NCBI GenBank assembly: GCA_028554795.2
Contig: CM068839.1
Location: 89,872,182-89,936,181 of the forward strand
DNA from: Sinohyriopsis cumingii
Taxonomy: Eukaryota > Mollusca > Bivalvia > Unionida > Unionidae
Direction: 5' to 3'
DNA length: 64,000 nt
The position numbers were made by a program, and so were the translations under genes. Positions within the stretch are counted from its first letter, which is position 1. Every line of letters begins with the position of its first letter. This document shows, piece after piece, positions 1 through 12,840 of the stretch. Under the pieces are notes generated by a model. It was not told the DNA's origin, searched no databases, and worked only from the letters and a program-made list of their open reading frames with translations.

Positions 1-358
1 TATTCTTTTAACATACGTTATTAAGCATTGATTGCTTGAATGACTCAGATAGTCATAATTTAAACCATTTAACAAAGAAAGTCACTGGCCATCACCACTA
101 TGACACACGTGAATCACAACAGTATCTATTGCTTAGGCCGTCTATTGAACAAGTATTGCCACAGAATGTAATAACTACTGCATGCGCTTACAATGAGATA
201 AATGCACTGTTGTAGATTTTTCTGTACAGATAGTACCCAGAAATACAAAAAATGTCTTTAATCCTGGACTATAAAGACCTAGATATACATGAACTCAGTG
301 ACCTGGACATCTTCCTTTAGCATTATGAGATAATTGTCATATAATTACATAAAAATGG
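1..358. other. AT-rich unique DNA, nothing recognised
   Basis: No reading frame, repeat or splice-flanked exon candidate stands out before the first SINE fragment. Confidence 0.5.
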
Positions 359-527
359 GGGTCCCCAAGGAGGTGGAGGCTAAGTAGTCTGAAAGCACTT
401 GCCGTTTCTGATCACTGCCATCTCAAATGTCTGTGTGGGTTTGAGCCTGAGGCCCAGCCATTGTGGGTATGTGAGAAAGCTTGCCAGTAGCTTCCTTTGT
501 GTCAGTGGTTCTTATTGGGGGTTTCAT
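359..527 (+). mobile_element. SINE family B fragment (tRNA-derived)
   Basis: It begins with a diverged form of the family B head (ggggtcccc) and keeps the shared block reading gtgggtatgtgagaaagc, followed by the ttgccagtagcttc block seen in all B copies. The 3' half, with the AAC tail, is missing and LINE sequence follows directly. It is among the most diverged B copies here, so probably old. Confidence 0.6.
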
Positions 528-1654
528 CAGCAACCATTAGCAGCAATTGAACCTGTCTCTATGGATTAAGTAGTACAGTCATGGAAAGTTCCAGCTGCAA
601 AGAGCTCTTCGAGATTACTAACAAGCTAATGTCAAGGAACAAATGTACACCACTTCCAACTACCTTCTCTCTAGTGGACCTTATGGACCTGTTTGCAAAT
701 TTCTTCCGTGACAAAGTACAAACCATTAGAGATAAGCTTGACAACACAATTTCAGTTGACTCCTCATCACCATACAGTTGGGATACAGAATTTGAGTGGC
801 AACCATTAGCAGCATTTGAACCCATCTCTGTGGATTTAGTATGTATAATCTTGATTCACACAATCAGTACGAAACCTAGGTGCTACTCTGGACAGTACTC
901 TCACATTGCACCAACATGTCATGAACATATGCAAGGCTGCATATCTTTAGCTGAGACGCATCAGCTCCATTTGCAAATATCTTAAAGTTGATGCCACTAA
1001 AACAATTGTGTGTTTATTAGCACTTTCAAGACTGGAGTATTGTAACTCAATTCTGTCTGGTTCATCTCAATATCTACCCCAGAAACTACAAAAAGTTCAA
1101 AATGCAGCAGCTGGGGTCATCCTTAGAGTATCATGATCAGAGCACACCTCCCCTTGCTCTGTACCCTACACTGGCTATCCATTCAGTCCAGAATCAAACA
1201 AAAAAATTGTTCTCTGTGCTGTGTTTCATTGATGGACTCTAGTCCAACATACCTATCCAACCTCACCCGTGTGTACACACCAGCAAGATACTTATGCTTC
1301 TCTTCTGACAATCGTATACTCATTATTCCCACTATGAAAACGAAGTCATATGGACAGCATTCTTTTGCATACCAGGGCCCAGCAAGGTGGAACGAATTGC
1401 CCACTGAACTTAGACACAAAGACATTGATCTCATTCAAGAGTGCTCTTAAAACTCACCTATTTCGACTGCAAGAACAAATTTAAAGACCTAATAATGTTT
1501 CCCACCTTAATTATTTTCAGATTGGTTTGTGTTTTCTAATTTTTGGTGTTTGTTTTTTGTAATCATATCATTATATATGGTTTTTTATGTTATAGATGTT
1601 GTCTAATGTTGCAAAGCACTTAGAGCTTCAAAAGATTAGGTGCTATACAAAGTC

Positions 1655-1686
<32 letters not shown>
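528..1686 (+). mobile_element. L2/CR1-like LINE remnant
   Basis: Two coding-like pieces match the usual order of L2/CR1-type LINEs. About 581-850 reads like the linker between endonuclease and reverse transcriptase (NKLMSR...PLPTTFSLVDL..FANFFRDKV). About 900-1450 reads like the region after the catalytic palm, with LHWLSIQSRI, YTPARYL and ARWNELPTELR. The catalytic YADD part is absent, so the copy is internally deleted, and the 3' piece needs frame changes to be followed. It ends in an ATT-repeat tail at about 1655-1686 after a ggtgctatacaaag block, typical of L2-type 3' ends. A short stretch at 528-567 (caaccattagcagca) is repeated at 799-840. It is a dead copy. Confidence 0.65.
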
Positions 1687-1727
1687 CAGGGGCAGATAAA
1701 TAATATTACAAAACCCAAAACAACAAC

Positions 1728-3175
1728 AACATCTACATGGTAGATCTTTATAATTAACATATAATTACAATATCCAAATGGCAGACCATTATAATTGTCA
1801 TAATTTGTTCCTTGTGGTAGACCTTTATAATAGTCATATAATTGCATCCACTTTTGGTAGACATTTATAATTGTCATATAATTACATCCACATGGTAAAC
1901 CTTTATAATTGCCATATAATTACATTCACATGGTAGAACTTTATCATAAGTATATAATTACATCCACATGGTAGACCTTTATAATAAGCATATAATTACA
2001 TTATCACCTTTATAATAAGCATATAATTACATCCACATGGTAGACCTTTATAATAAGCATATAATTATATCCATGTGGTAGACCTTTATAATTGTCACAT
2101 AATTACATCCACATGGTAGACCTTTATAATAAGCATACAATTACATTCACATGGTAGACCTTTATAATTGTCATTTAATTACATTCACATGGTAGACCTT
2201 TACAATTGTCATATAATTACATCCACATGGTAGACCTTTATAATAAGCATATAATTACATCCACATGGTAGACCATTATAATTGTCACTGAATTACATTC
2301 ACATGGTAGACCTTTAGAATTGTCAAATAATTACATTCACATGGTATACCTTTATAATTGTCATATAATTACATCCACATGGTAAACCTTTATAATTGTC
2401 ATATAATTACTTTCACATGGTAGACCTTTATAATTGTCATATAATTACATCCACATGGTAGACCTTTATAATCATCACATAATTACAATATCCAAATGGC
2501 AGACCTTTATAATTGTCATAATTTGTTCCATGTGGTGGACCTTTATAATAGTCACATAATTACATCCACTTTTGGTAGACATTTATAATTGTCATATAAT
2601 TACATCCTCATGGTAAACCTTTATAATTGTCATATAATTACATTCACATGGTAGACCTTTGTAATTGTCATATAATTACATCCACATAGTAAACCTTTAT
2701 AATTGTCATATAATTACTTTCACATGGTAGACCTTTATAATTGTCATATAATTACATTCACATGGTATACCTTTATAATAAGCATATAATTACATCCACA
2801 TGGTAGACCTTTATAATAAGCATATAATTACATCCACATGGTAGACCTTTATAATAAGCATATAATTACATCCACATGGTAGACCTTTATAATAAGCATA
2901 TAATTACATCCACATGGTAGACCATTATAATTGTCACTGAATTACATTCACATGGTAGACATTTATAATTGTCAAATAATTACGTTCACATGGTATACCT
3001 TTATGATAAGCATATAATTACATCCACATGGTAGATCTCTATAATAAGCATATAATTACATCCACATGGTAGACCATTATAATTGTCGCTGAATTACATT
3101 CACATGGTAGACCTTTATAATTGTCAAATAATTACATTCACATGGTATATCTTTATAATAAGCATATAAAATGAC
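1728..3175 (+). repeat. 38-bp minisatellite array, left block
   Basis: About 38 tandem copies of a 38-bp unit built on cacatggtagacctttata followed by ataagcatataattacatc or attgtcatataattacattc. Two alternating half-unit variants (ataagcat and attgtcat) recur along the array. Just upstream, at about 1708-1728, an AAC-rich stretch resembles the tail of a family B SINE. The same unit, in the same orientation, forms the large array at 35,229-44,136. The array stops abruptly at GTCAG (3176). Confidence 0.9.
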
Positions 3176-3375
3176 GTCAGAATAAAAAAGGAATTGCTTG
3201 CTTGTCCTTTTTAAAGGAATTTTAAACCCTGTACACACAATATCAAGTTTAATAAGAAGAAGCACAAGAAGTTGTAAAGTGAATCATGTTGTACTAGTAA
3301 ACCTACTAGTAACAATACTACATGGTTAATTCCCAAACATATGCATTAACAATACCCTATTTCCCACCACTGATT
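3176..3375 (+). repeat. Left terminal inverted repeat, unique part
   Basis: Reverse-complement partner of 35,031-35,228. Only about three differences are visible: one A in a homopolymer, cctactag versus catactag, and one transition. It contains a poly-A stretch, then cttgcttgtcctttttaaag, and merges into the 91-bp array. Confidence 0.8.
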
Positions 3376-4545
3376 TTGTGATCTCCAAAGCCTGATGTAG
3401 TAACAACACTACATAGCTCTCCACCATACCCATGTAGTAACAATACCCTATGTCTAGGCACTGATTTTGTGATCTCCAAAGCCTGATGTAACAACAATAC
3501 TACATAGCTCTCCACCAAACCCATGTAGTAACAATACCCTACTTCTAGGCACTGTTTTTGTGATCTCCAAAGCCTGATGTAGTAACAACACTACATAGCT
3601 CTCCACCATACCCATGTAGTAACAATACCCTATTTCTATTGCACTGGTTTTGCGATTTCCAAACCTGATGTAGTAACAATACTACACAGCCATCCACCAA
3701 ACCCATGTAGTAACAATACCCTATTTCTAGGCACTGATTTTGTGATCTCCAAAGCCTGATGTAGTAACAACACTACATAGCTCTCCACCATACCCATGTA
3801 GTAACAATACCCTATTTCTATTGCACTGGTTTTGCGATTTCCAAACCTGATGTAGTAACAATACTACACAGCCATCCACCAAACCCATGTAGTAACAGTA
3901 CCCTATTTCTAGGCACTGATTTTGTGATCTCTAAAACCTGACGTAGCAACAATACAAGATAGCTCTCTGCCAGACCCATGTAGTAACAATACCCTATTTC
4001 TAGGCACTGATTTGTTTTATTCAAAATCTGATGTAGTAACAATACTACATAGCCTTCCACCAAACCCATGTAGTAACAATACCCTATTTCTAGGGAACTG
4101 GTTTTGTGATTTCCAAGCCTGATGTAGTAACAATACTACATAGCCTTCCACCAAACCTATGTAGTAACAGTACCCTATTTCTAGGCACTGATTTTGTGAT
4201 CCCAAAGCCTGATGTAGTAACAACACTACATAGCTCTCCACCAAACCCATCTAGTAATATTACCCTATTTACATGTGACATTGTAAAGCAGAGTCTGTGA
4301 TCTCCAAAATATGATGTAGTAACATGCTACATTGTCAGTCACCAAATTTGTGTAGTAAGATTACTTTATTTCTAGGTCACATTGTAAAACTGAGATAATA
4401 CTACATTGTTCATTTAGTTGTATTACCCTTTTTCCATTTAACAGTGTAACACTAACTTATTTGATTTGCAAAACCTGGTGTAGTAAAAATACTACATCGT
4501 TAATTCCAAAGCACAAATAGCAACATTACCCTATTTGCATGGTAA
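3376..4545 (+). repeat. 91-bp hairpin-bearing tandem array, left
   Basis: About 12 units, period 91 bp (for example 3429 to 3520). Most units contain atgtagta-acaa-tactacat, a perfect 8-bp stem with a 4-base loop. A second, unpaired copy of atgtagtaacaatacc also occurs in each unit. Units become increasingly diverged inward (about 4250-4545), as expected for a decaying inner edge. Peptide-like translations of this block are artefacts of the repeat. Confidence 0.88.
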
Positions 4546-5374
4546 CAGTATACCATTCATTTGGTTGTTTAAAATATCTGATGTAAGATTACTAGATCTA
4601 TGCCTCACACTGCCTCCAGAATATAAAAAAATTATGTGTTCTTATTCCTATATGACTTGAACTTTGTGTTTAATATTAGTTGTAAATGCTTATTATATTA
4701 TTATATTACTCTACTGATTATCAAATGTACTACCCTCCCAAGTGGAGACTGCCCATGGTAGTAATAATAGAATCCATCATATGCCTATGTGTAAATTATG
4801 AAAATTCCATCCTTGGCTCAGAATTTAAAGTGGTACACAAGGTTGTGTTGAGTGTTTGATGCAAATCTGTAATCCCAAGGGGAAAATTTCTATCAGTGAT
4901 CAAAGCACAACGATTATTATTTTCTGACACATTTTAATCAAAATGGGAGTCCATGTCAAAAAGGCATACTGTTAATATTGCAGCAACTTTGAAACTTTCA
5001 TTACCTAATGATAGAGCTTAAAAAGTTAGATTTACACTGAACTATTCAGTGGAAACTTTCAGTGATGTTCCTTTTAGCTTTCAAAGAACACAAACACAGT
5101 AGTTAAATGATACACATATGAAGAAGTCACAAAAATAAGTCCACTTTTATTGATAAGATTAATCAAGATGGACAAAAATAATGACATAGTTCTCATTCAA
5201 CTTTGAGATACAATTGATTTACCCTTCAGAAAAGATACAATAAGAATGTATATTTTATGAACAAAACAACAATTACAACAGCAGCTTTTTCAGCTTGAAA
5301 TGCTTGTTTTGACTACTGGGAAAATATGTTCAGGTGATGATGCAAATGAAGACATATTTGATATTTTGTGTGCT
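4546..5374. other. Unique AT-rich DNA
   Basis: No gene, transposon end or tandem repeat recognised. Confidence 0.45.
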
Positions 5375-5386
5375 CCCAGTAAATGT

Positions 5387-5541
5387 TGTTGTTGTAGGGT
5401 TTAACGCCATTTTTCAGCCCACGAGAGGATATACATGGCGGCCAGTATTAATGGTGGAGGAAGAACCCGGAAAATCCCCGGAAACAACCACTGACCCTCA
5501 AAAAGCTACTGGCAAGCTTTCTCACATACCCACATTGGCCG
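5387..5541 (-). mobile_element. SINE family B, 5'-truncated, with target-site duplication
   Basis: On the minus strand it runs from the conserved B middle to the gttaaaccctacaac end. It is flanked by a direct repeat cccagtaaatgt at 5375-5386 and 5542-5553, the signature of LINE-mediated insertion. The tRNA-like head is absent, so the copy was truncated at insertion. Confidence 0.85.
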
Positions 5542-5553
5542 CCCAGTAAATGT

Positions 5554-8535
5554 GTATATGAATGTGATAATATCATTATATTGCCAAACATACCATATAC
5601 CTAATTAAATTTAAGGTGATTCCTGAATACATTTACATATCATTTGAAATTTGCTTATACCAAGAGGTGCTAATGTTAAATGTGACTAGTTATAGATTTT
5701 ATTTTGAAATAATATCTGGATACAAAGAAAGATGTCACCCCTACATCAAGTTTGTCATCCTGAAGATCATGCTAAGCCTTCTTTCCATGATCAATGCATA
5801 GATAGATACCTGACAAGTGTGTCACTTTAAATTGAATAATGAACATTTGTTCCAGATAATAAGGGCTGTTCCATTAAAACATATGTGGGACAAAGGGAAG
5901 GCACTTTTAAAGTGGGGTACTCACCCATAGATGCTGTTTAGAAATTTCTTATAATTTTAATATGAACTCGAAATCAAAGTACCATGGCATATATTTTTTA
6001 AAAACTGCCTTCCCTGGGTACCATGTATGTTTAAATGGAACAGCCCTAATGGTTATAATAGCGCAATCATATCTTTGTAAAGAAGCAACCAGTAACAAGT
6101 GTGCATATACTGTCTTCACAAAATAGTACAAAATACTTCCTATAGAGATTGTCATAAGTTTAATATTTTAGCATTAAAGATTGAAAAAGTTTGTAAGTTT
6201 TGCTCAAAACAGTGATGGCTTGAAAGAATCAAATCGGTTTCAAAAGGAAAATAAATCACACAGCAATTTACTTTTGTCATATGATTAATATCAATTTTGC
6301 AGTTTTGTGCCACAGTGACAAGATTGTCAGACTTATTTTAAATAATTTTTTATTCTAGTTTCCAGCCACTTCTTGTTAATATTTTTCATTGAAATTATAT
6401 CTTTGGTGACATGTCTAAACAATTTACATGCTAGATAAGCTGTATATATAATATGTTTGCCTTTTTTGTCTAGCTTCATTGATATTTTGCTGTATGCCAA
6501 TTTCTCTTTTTGCACTTTTGCTATTGGTTCTTTACAAAATATAAAGTGTTTTCATCTGAAAAAATGGCCAGATACAAAAATTTGTGGGTGTATTCAACAA
6601 GAGCTAACTCTTGGTCTGTGCTTTCTGATCCTTTTCCTTCCTGCAATCAAAGATAGAAAAAAATTAATTTGTTACTTCTAATCTAAAAACCAACTGCATA
6701 AAATCTGTGAAGATGAAATAATTAAGGATATAATCTTGAGCAACATACACTTTAAAGCATATAAATGTTGAATTTTCCGTCACAAATATCCTAAAGACAG
6801 AAGGCTCATAGACCCACTACATGAATGAGTAAACCTCTGTAAACTTTACATCGGCATAAAGATACATATCATGGGGATAAATGTTAGGCCTTATTGATTT
6901 GTATTGAATTGTACAATGGAATTCAATAAAGTTAGTCAGAATCATGCTGAAAAATCACTAACATTTATTTGCAAAATTATAAGCAAAATAATGTGTGCAT
7001 TTGGAATTAAGCTAACAAAGTACATCACTCCCTCAATAACTCATGCCCTGATAACTTGCAAACCCGCATATTATTAATTCCAATTAATTAATTCGCAACA
7101 CGTGATATGTTGTTGAAACCAGTTGGAACGATCTTTCATATGTTGGACATTTTGAAAATAAATGTTATTTAAACAGAATAACGAACAACTTCATTAGAAA
7201 AAGCACGTTATAAAAAATTAATATCGACATGATTGTAAAATGAGGAATTGGTCAATAAACAGCACAGTTCCATAACACTGCTCCCCCCCCCCAGTTTTCT
7301 TGATATCAAAGGGATTTTTTTCTCAATTTTTGGAGTTCCCTTGGTAACTCACATCCTGCTTAAAGTGTGGTCTATGTTTGTGGACCTCATTGTGAAGTAC
7401 TTTTATAATCATTTATCCAATATATATAAAATTATGTCTTTTGTATTCTTCCTACCAGTGTCCTATATTCATAGCATATATTGAAGAGGTTCTTTTTTAC
7501 TTAATTCTCCACAAATGCTTCAAATATGAATAAATATATGGTCGAAGTATTTAACATTACCGGACTTGCAACTGTGTATCTTTCATAATGACCAAATGGA
7601 GAATATCTTCCAACTCTTATTACCCAGCCTAATGATGTTATTGTCTTTTAGACTAAAGGTCTGTTTGGGTTATTATTGTGGTACTAGTCACAATACATCA
7701 AATTCGTATATAAAATACCTTGAAAGAATATTTACTGATATCTATAAGGCCATTCTTAAGCTTAAACTCAATCTGCAACTCAGTTAAAGCCAACACATTT
7801 TACATACATAACTGATATAGCTAATCACATCTACTGTATAAATTGAAAACAGAAAGTATGACTTGGAAAATCTCATATAAAATATTCATCCATCTTTAAA
7901 AGAAAGTAATTTACTAGTTTAGAATTAACCAGTTTGATGTCATTTTGTTTATGGAAATTACATTATATAAGATTAAATAAGTCAACTGAAAATATAACTA
8001 TCAAATTAAAAGAAAATATTAAATCAATTGTCAAATATCATGACATTGAAAACATACCTTTGCATGTTGTCTGACTGCTGTTGCATATATTGGAAGTATC
8101 TTCTTTTTTGTCATCAATACATCTTTCAAAACAAAAATATTGTCTTTTATCCCCCACTTATCTTTCTGTGCCATTTGGCTCTGCTGTTTATTGGTGTGAT
8201 CCCTCTCAGACTTGTATCAAAGAAGGGCCCCCTATGTCACTTCATTAAGGATGGAGTTTCAGAAATGACCAGGCAAAATGATATCAGTTTGCCTTTTATG
8301 AGAAACCCAATTACTGGACTGGAGGACATGAAGGCTATCATATTTCAGATTATCAGTGTCAATTTGTTGGAATCCAATTGACTGTAATTGCTCCAAAGAG
8401 AAACCTGTTGATATGTGATTATGCAGCTGTTCCCCTGTAGCTGAGCAGGGTCACCTGAATGGGGAGTTTTCAGAATTAGATTTTGAAAATAAAAACATTT
8501 TAGCACAATTAAGCAAAAACAATTGGGGAAGATAG

Positions 8536-8536
<1 letters not shown>
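5554..8536. other. AT-rich DNA with one MITE and weak exon-like stretches
   Basis: Apart from the MITE at 5863-6046, no gene is supported. One stretch at 8197-8381 follows a fair splice acceptor (tgatccctctcag) and is open in one frame (SKKGPLCHFIKDG...), but no matching donor follows, so it is not called. Short frames elsewhere are of the size expected by chance in AT-rich DNA. Confidence 0.4.
5863..6046. mobile_element. Harbinger-like MITE, 184 bp
   Basis: Terminal inverted repeats start GGGCTGTTCCATT and end AATGGAACAGCCC. The match extends imperfectly for about 45 bp inward (AAACATA..GG...GGGAAGGCA). It is flanked by the 3-bp direct repeat TAA at 5860-5862 and 6047-6049, the target size of PIF/Harbinger elements. 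It has no coding capacity and would have depended on a transposase in trans. Confidence 0.75.

Positions 8537-8595
<59 letters not shown>
8537..8595. repeat. (TA)n microsatellite
   Basis: About 29 uninterrupted TA dinucleotides. Confidence 0.97.
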
Positions 8596-8598
<3 letters not shown>

Positions 8599-8784
8599 GA
8601 CCCAATTAGATGTTCAGGACATTATAACTTCATTGTATTTTATACTTTCCACACTTTGTAACACTTTGTACTTGAACATGCTGTCTTACAACAATTCCAA
8701 GTACAAGAAATTCACATATTCTGTCTATATCATTATTGGCTATGTATGTATTTATGTAAATGTGTTGTAACTGTGCATGGGAAA

Positions 8785-8787
8785 GAC

Positions 8788-8819
<32 letters not shown>

Positions 8820-9030
8820 TGTATGTATGTATGTATGTGTGCATGTGTGTGTATATGTGTGTGTGTGGATGGATGGATGTGTGTGTGTATGTATGGATGC
8901 ATGGATAGATGAATGGAAGAATGGATGGATGGATGTATGTATTTGTGTATGTATGTATGGATGGATGGATGGAAGAATGGATGTATATATGTATGTATTT
9001 GTGTGTGTATGTATGTGTGTTTGTGTGTAA
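8785..9030. repeat. TATG/GGAT tetranucleotide microsatellite
   Basis: A run of tatg units passes into mixed ggat and tgtg units. It yields long low-complexity open frames on both strands, which are not genes. Confidence 0.95.
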
Positions 9031-9549
9031 TTTCACCTAGTAAAACAACCTGTGATGGCTCATTTCATAGGGAATCAGACTCATAATCCTAGCATTCAAG
9101 CTTTGACAGTCTGCTCAAGCCAGCATTGGGCTAACCGCTTTAGTGTGTCCTTGGGGAAAAGTATTTGGTTATAATGGTGCTGACAAAACCAACAAAAGCA
9201 AAACACAAAAAATCCGGCTCTGTCGGTCAACAATATAATAACTAATGAAGCACACTCCAAGAACAAATACTTGCATTAACAAGGAAAACAAAATTAACCT
9301 CTGGGTTTTTATCAACTCATTATAGTACCTACCTTGATATATAAAATCAAGTTATTGTATGCCATGCCCTGTCTTATCGCTGTGAACATCATTTCATTGT
9401 CAAGATAACTTGTATATGAATTTTTCTACTTCATAATTCTTGTTCCCAATTGCATTTAGAGATTACTTTTCTAAAAGATTTGCAATGGTAGTTATATTGA
9501 TTATTCTCTGGCTCATGTAAAGTTACAAATGGTTACATTGTTCAAGATC
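9031..9549. other. Unique DNA, nothing recognised
   Basis: No supported feature between the microsatellite and the SINE. Confidence 0.45.
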
Positions 9550-9874
9550 GCTCTCGTGGCCTAGTGGTTAGAGCATCTGCCTTGGATGTGGGAGGTCATG
9601 GGTTTGATCCCCGGCCAAGTCATACCAAAGACTTACAAAATTGGTACTAACAGGTGCTTCGCTTGGCACTCAGCATTAAGAGGCTAGTGTTAGGACTGGT
9701 TGACCTGGTGTCAGGATAACGTGACTGGGTGGGACATCATGCTACATGTTTGCGTCATGGTGCTGCAGTGCTAGACATCACTATAAACTGCCACACTGCA
9801 GACATCATACATCATAGCGATATGACTGAAAAATTGTTAAAGCTACGTTAAAAATTCAAATCACACACACACAT
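9550..9874 (+). mobile_element. SINE family A, full length
   Basis: The tRNA-like head has a box A-like ggcctagtggttagagc and a box B-like gggtttgatcccc. It is followed by the family A body (cagcattaagaggctagtg, gggtgggacatcatgc, catcactataaactgcca) and ends in gttaaaaattcaaatc plus a CA-rich tail. It serves as the reference copy for family A in this window. Confidence 0.9.
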
Positions 9875-11984
9875 AATTTGTCACACCAGCATAAGTTGTC
9901 AGCTGAGTGACATACCATACCTTATCTTCATTCTGTATTTAGAGTGATGCTCTTTTCAAATGGAGAGGGTTAACATTAGAGGCAGAATGGTTCAAACACT
10001 GACTCTGTTCAACATTGACCCATGGGAATTAGTTAATGAAGATATCCTTGACACACAGGGTGTTAGGCTGAAAATTATTTCAGCTGTTAGTACAAGTATC
10101 AACCACAGTTATCTCTAATCTGTGTTACTAAATATATTTGCTGGTCCTGATTGTCCAGTGATACATCAATCTCTGTTAATTATCAGAGCATGGTTTTCAA
10201 AGCATCAGTGCTTGTAGTTCCAAGTCAACCTTTGTTTAGAGAAGATGACAATAAAGATCTAAACATAATCAACAATTTCATGTACATGGCTCCCCTACAC
10301 CTGTATAAAAGTGTACAATAAATAACAGATTGGAACTTGCTGTTTAGTAAAGGCATTCAAGTAAAAGCTATCAGAACCATATTGAATTATTTTCAAGCAA
10401 GTATGTCAGGCATAACCACTTACATACAGAACCATGTCTAGTCTAATATGATTGTCATGCCAAAATGAATTTTAAGCCAAAAAACATTCAGCCCTCACAA
10501 GTTTTGTGTACCCATTCCTCTCTCTCTCTCTCATTGATTTATGCTCCAGTATAAACAAAATAAGCATTGTACTCAAATTTATAATGCTGTAGCTATTATT
10601 TTTTCAAACTGTATGACATTTTCTGCATCAGTGTGCTTCTAGCAAACACGCTTGCAGACAACAATATCTTGCTACAATAAATGATTATGTATAGTAACAA
10701 TAAAGTAATTTTGATTGGTTCAGTTTTTTTAATGCAATTACATGTAGCAAACAATATCTTTTCCTCTAAACAGTGCTGATGTCATAAATTATCCTAACAA
10801 ATAGGTTTAAGATTGTGTCTTGTCAGTTTTGCAAACAAATCATAGATCACTTCTCTATCCAAATGTAAAAATTATATGAAAATATATCCAAGATGGTCAG
10901 TCCCATGATAGCTTATAACTATATTTAAAAAAGTGTTTTTTTCTGATGCATTTAAAGGTTTGAACCGAAATCTAATCTCAATTTCCTCTAATCTCTCTAT
11001 CTTGAACCCAAATAACATTCAATTCTAAATGTTTTGGGTTTTGTGATGGCTATTTTATGTCATATGTATTAGTACTGTATTGATTACGTGGAATGACTGC
11101 TGATCATTCAGATATTATTGCTAATCATATAAAAAATTGGTAACAGTGAGTTACCCCTCAAACTTACTTCATAACACTAAGCATATTTAGCTAGCTGTAC
11201 AAATTGTACATGCAGATTGAAAATTTGCATAAAATGTCTCACTCACAGTCTGGATTTCTTCAAAAGCCTGTGATGAAATGAAGCAGTCTAATTAATATAT
11301 CTGCCATGGATAAAGCCAAATGCATTACATGTCCCATTGTCTGCTATTCTTAGATATAATGCAGATTAATATTAATACTATCTTTGCTCATACTGTATGC
11401 AGTGGTAACATTATATCTTATGGTTTGTGTGTCTACTAGTCATTTTAAAACTAGACAGGCACAAGTTTGAAAACTTTGCAGTGATTCTGAAAATCACGGT
11501 ATCATTGTTACTTATTATTGCATGCAGTGGTGGATAAAACAGCGAACTAATTTTTAGGTATGATACAGAGTAATATTAATAATATTAATAATATATTTGC
11601 TCATACTGTATGCAGTAGTATGTAGTAATATGATATCTTAAGGTTTGTGTGTCTACTAGTCATTTTAAAACTAGACATGCATAAGTGTTATAACTTTGCA
11701 GTGATTCTGAAAAGCATGGTATCATTGTTACTGATTATTGAATGCAATGGTGGATAAAACGGCGAACTAATTAAAGGTATTATACATGCCTGAACTTCAT
11801 GCAAACACAAGAGTATATTATATTTGTGTCAGCAGGAGTAACATATATGTTTCACTTGATTTTAGAAATTGAATTTGCTGTAATTCTCACCATTTTACAG
11901 TCTGTACATGTTTTGTAGATTGCAATTAACCATTTATTGTTTTCTAATGAATTATGGACTTCCACTTAAGTAATTTACTGCAAG
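9875..11984. other. Unique AT-rich DNA with one tandem duplication
   Basis: No genes recognised. The only internal structure is the 220-bp duplication at 11,353-11,790. Confidence 0.45.
11353..11790. repeat. 220-bp tandem duplication
   Basis: Two adjacent copies share ggtttgtgtgtctactagtc (11,422 and 11,642, spacing 220) and ggtggataaaac. Several substitutions and a small insertion separate them, so the duplication is not recent. Confidence 0.8.
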
Positions 11985-12590
11985 CTGACTGTTACTCTTA
12001 GTACAATGTGACTCGCTCTTTACTGCACACTGCTCCGATGGCCTAGTGGTAACATCATCCATCTTGGATGTGGGAGGTCATGGGTTAAATCCCCAGCCGA
12101 GTCAAACCAAAGACTTACAAAAATGGTTCTAACAGCTGCCCCACTTGGCTCTCAGCATTAAGAGGTTAGTGATAGGACTAGTTGGCTTGGTGTCAGGATA
12201 ATGTGACATGATGCCCCAGTGCTAGACATCACTATAAACTGCTACACTACAGACATCGTAGCGGCATGACTGGAAAATTATTAAAGCTACATTAAAAATC
12301 CAAATGACACACACACACATACTTTAGTGCAATGTGACTTTCTCTCTTTACTCCAATGTGACTGTCACTCTTTACTTCAAGGAGACTTGCTCTTTACTGC
12401 AGTTTGACCATCACTTTTTAATAAGTGTGACTGTCACTTCTGGTGCAATGTGACTGTCACTTTTTACCTCAGTGTGATGCACTCTTGGTGCAGTGTGACT
12501 GTCACTCTTTACAGCAATGTGACATACACCCTTGGTGCAATGTAACTGTCACTCCTAAGCTGTAATGTGATTGTCAACACTGGTCAACAG
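11985..12590. repeat. ~43-bp minisatellite, left block
   Basis: Imperfect units alternate tgcaatgtgactgtcactc with ctttactgc and cttggtg. Half-units of about 21 bp are apparent. The array is interrupted by a family A SINE (12,032-12,320) and then by the transposon-like unit at about 12,595-14,945. The same array resumes at 14,975. Confidence 0.8.
12032..12320 (+). mobile_element. SINE family A inside the 43-bp minisatellite
   Basis: The head (gctccgatggcctagtgg), body and CA-rich tail of family A are present, with a small internal deletion in the gacatcatgc region compared with the copy at 9550. Array units lie on both sides. Confidence 0.88.
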
Positions 12591-12840
12591 TGAAATCATT
12601 ACTGACTTGAAAAGGCCCTAATCTGTAGTATTTTGGTGTGCCGAACACGAATATAACCGTGAAAAATTTGTATTGGCTCTCGTTTTGAAGATATTCATAT
12701 ACCTCATTTTCTATGTTTCACTGTGTAAATTTCTCCAGTAGGACTGCAGCAACATCCGGAATAATGATGTAACATTGCATAATACCATCATGCTCACATC
12801 ATCCACAGTTGATTGCATCATTTTCTGATGCAATGCAATA

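Noticed and set aside
3170-3182. Target-site duplication for the 32-kb segment
   Set aside because: The bases flanking GTCAG on the left (aatgac) and CTGAC on the right (agccat) do not match in any simple register.
8630-9036. Long open frames on both strands (His/Thr/Ile-rich and Met/Tyr/Val/Cys-rich)
   Set aside because: They are translations of the TATG/GGAT microsatellite with no unique coding sequence.
9550-9625. tRNA gene suggested by box A/box B
   Set aside because: The tRNA-like sequence is the head of a repeated SINE that continues into a constant body and tail in every copy.
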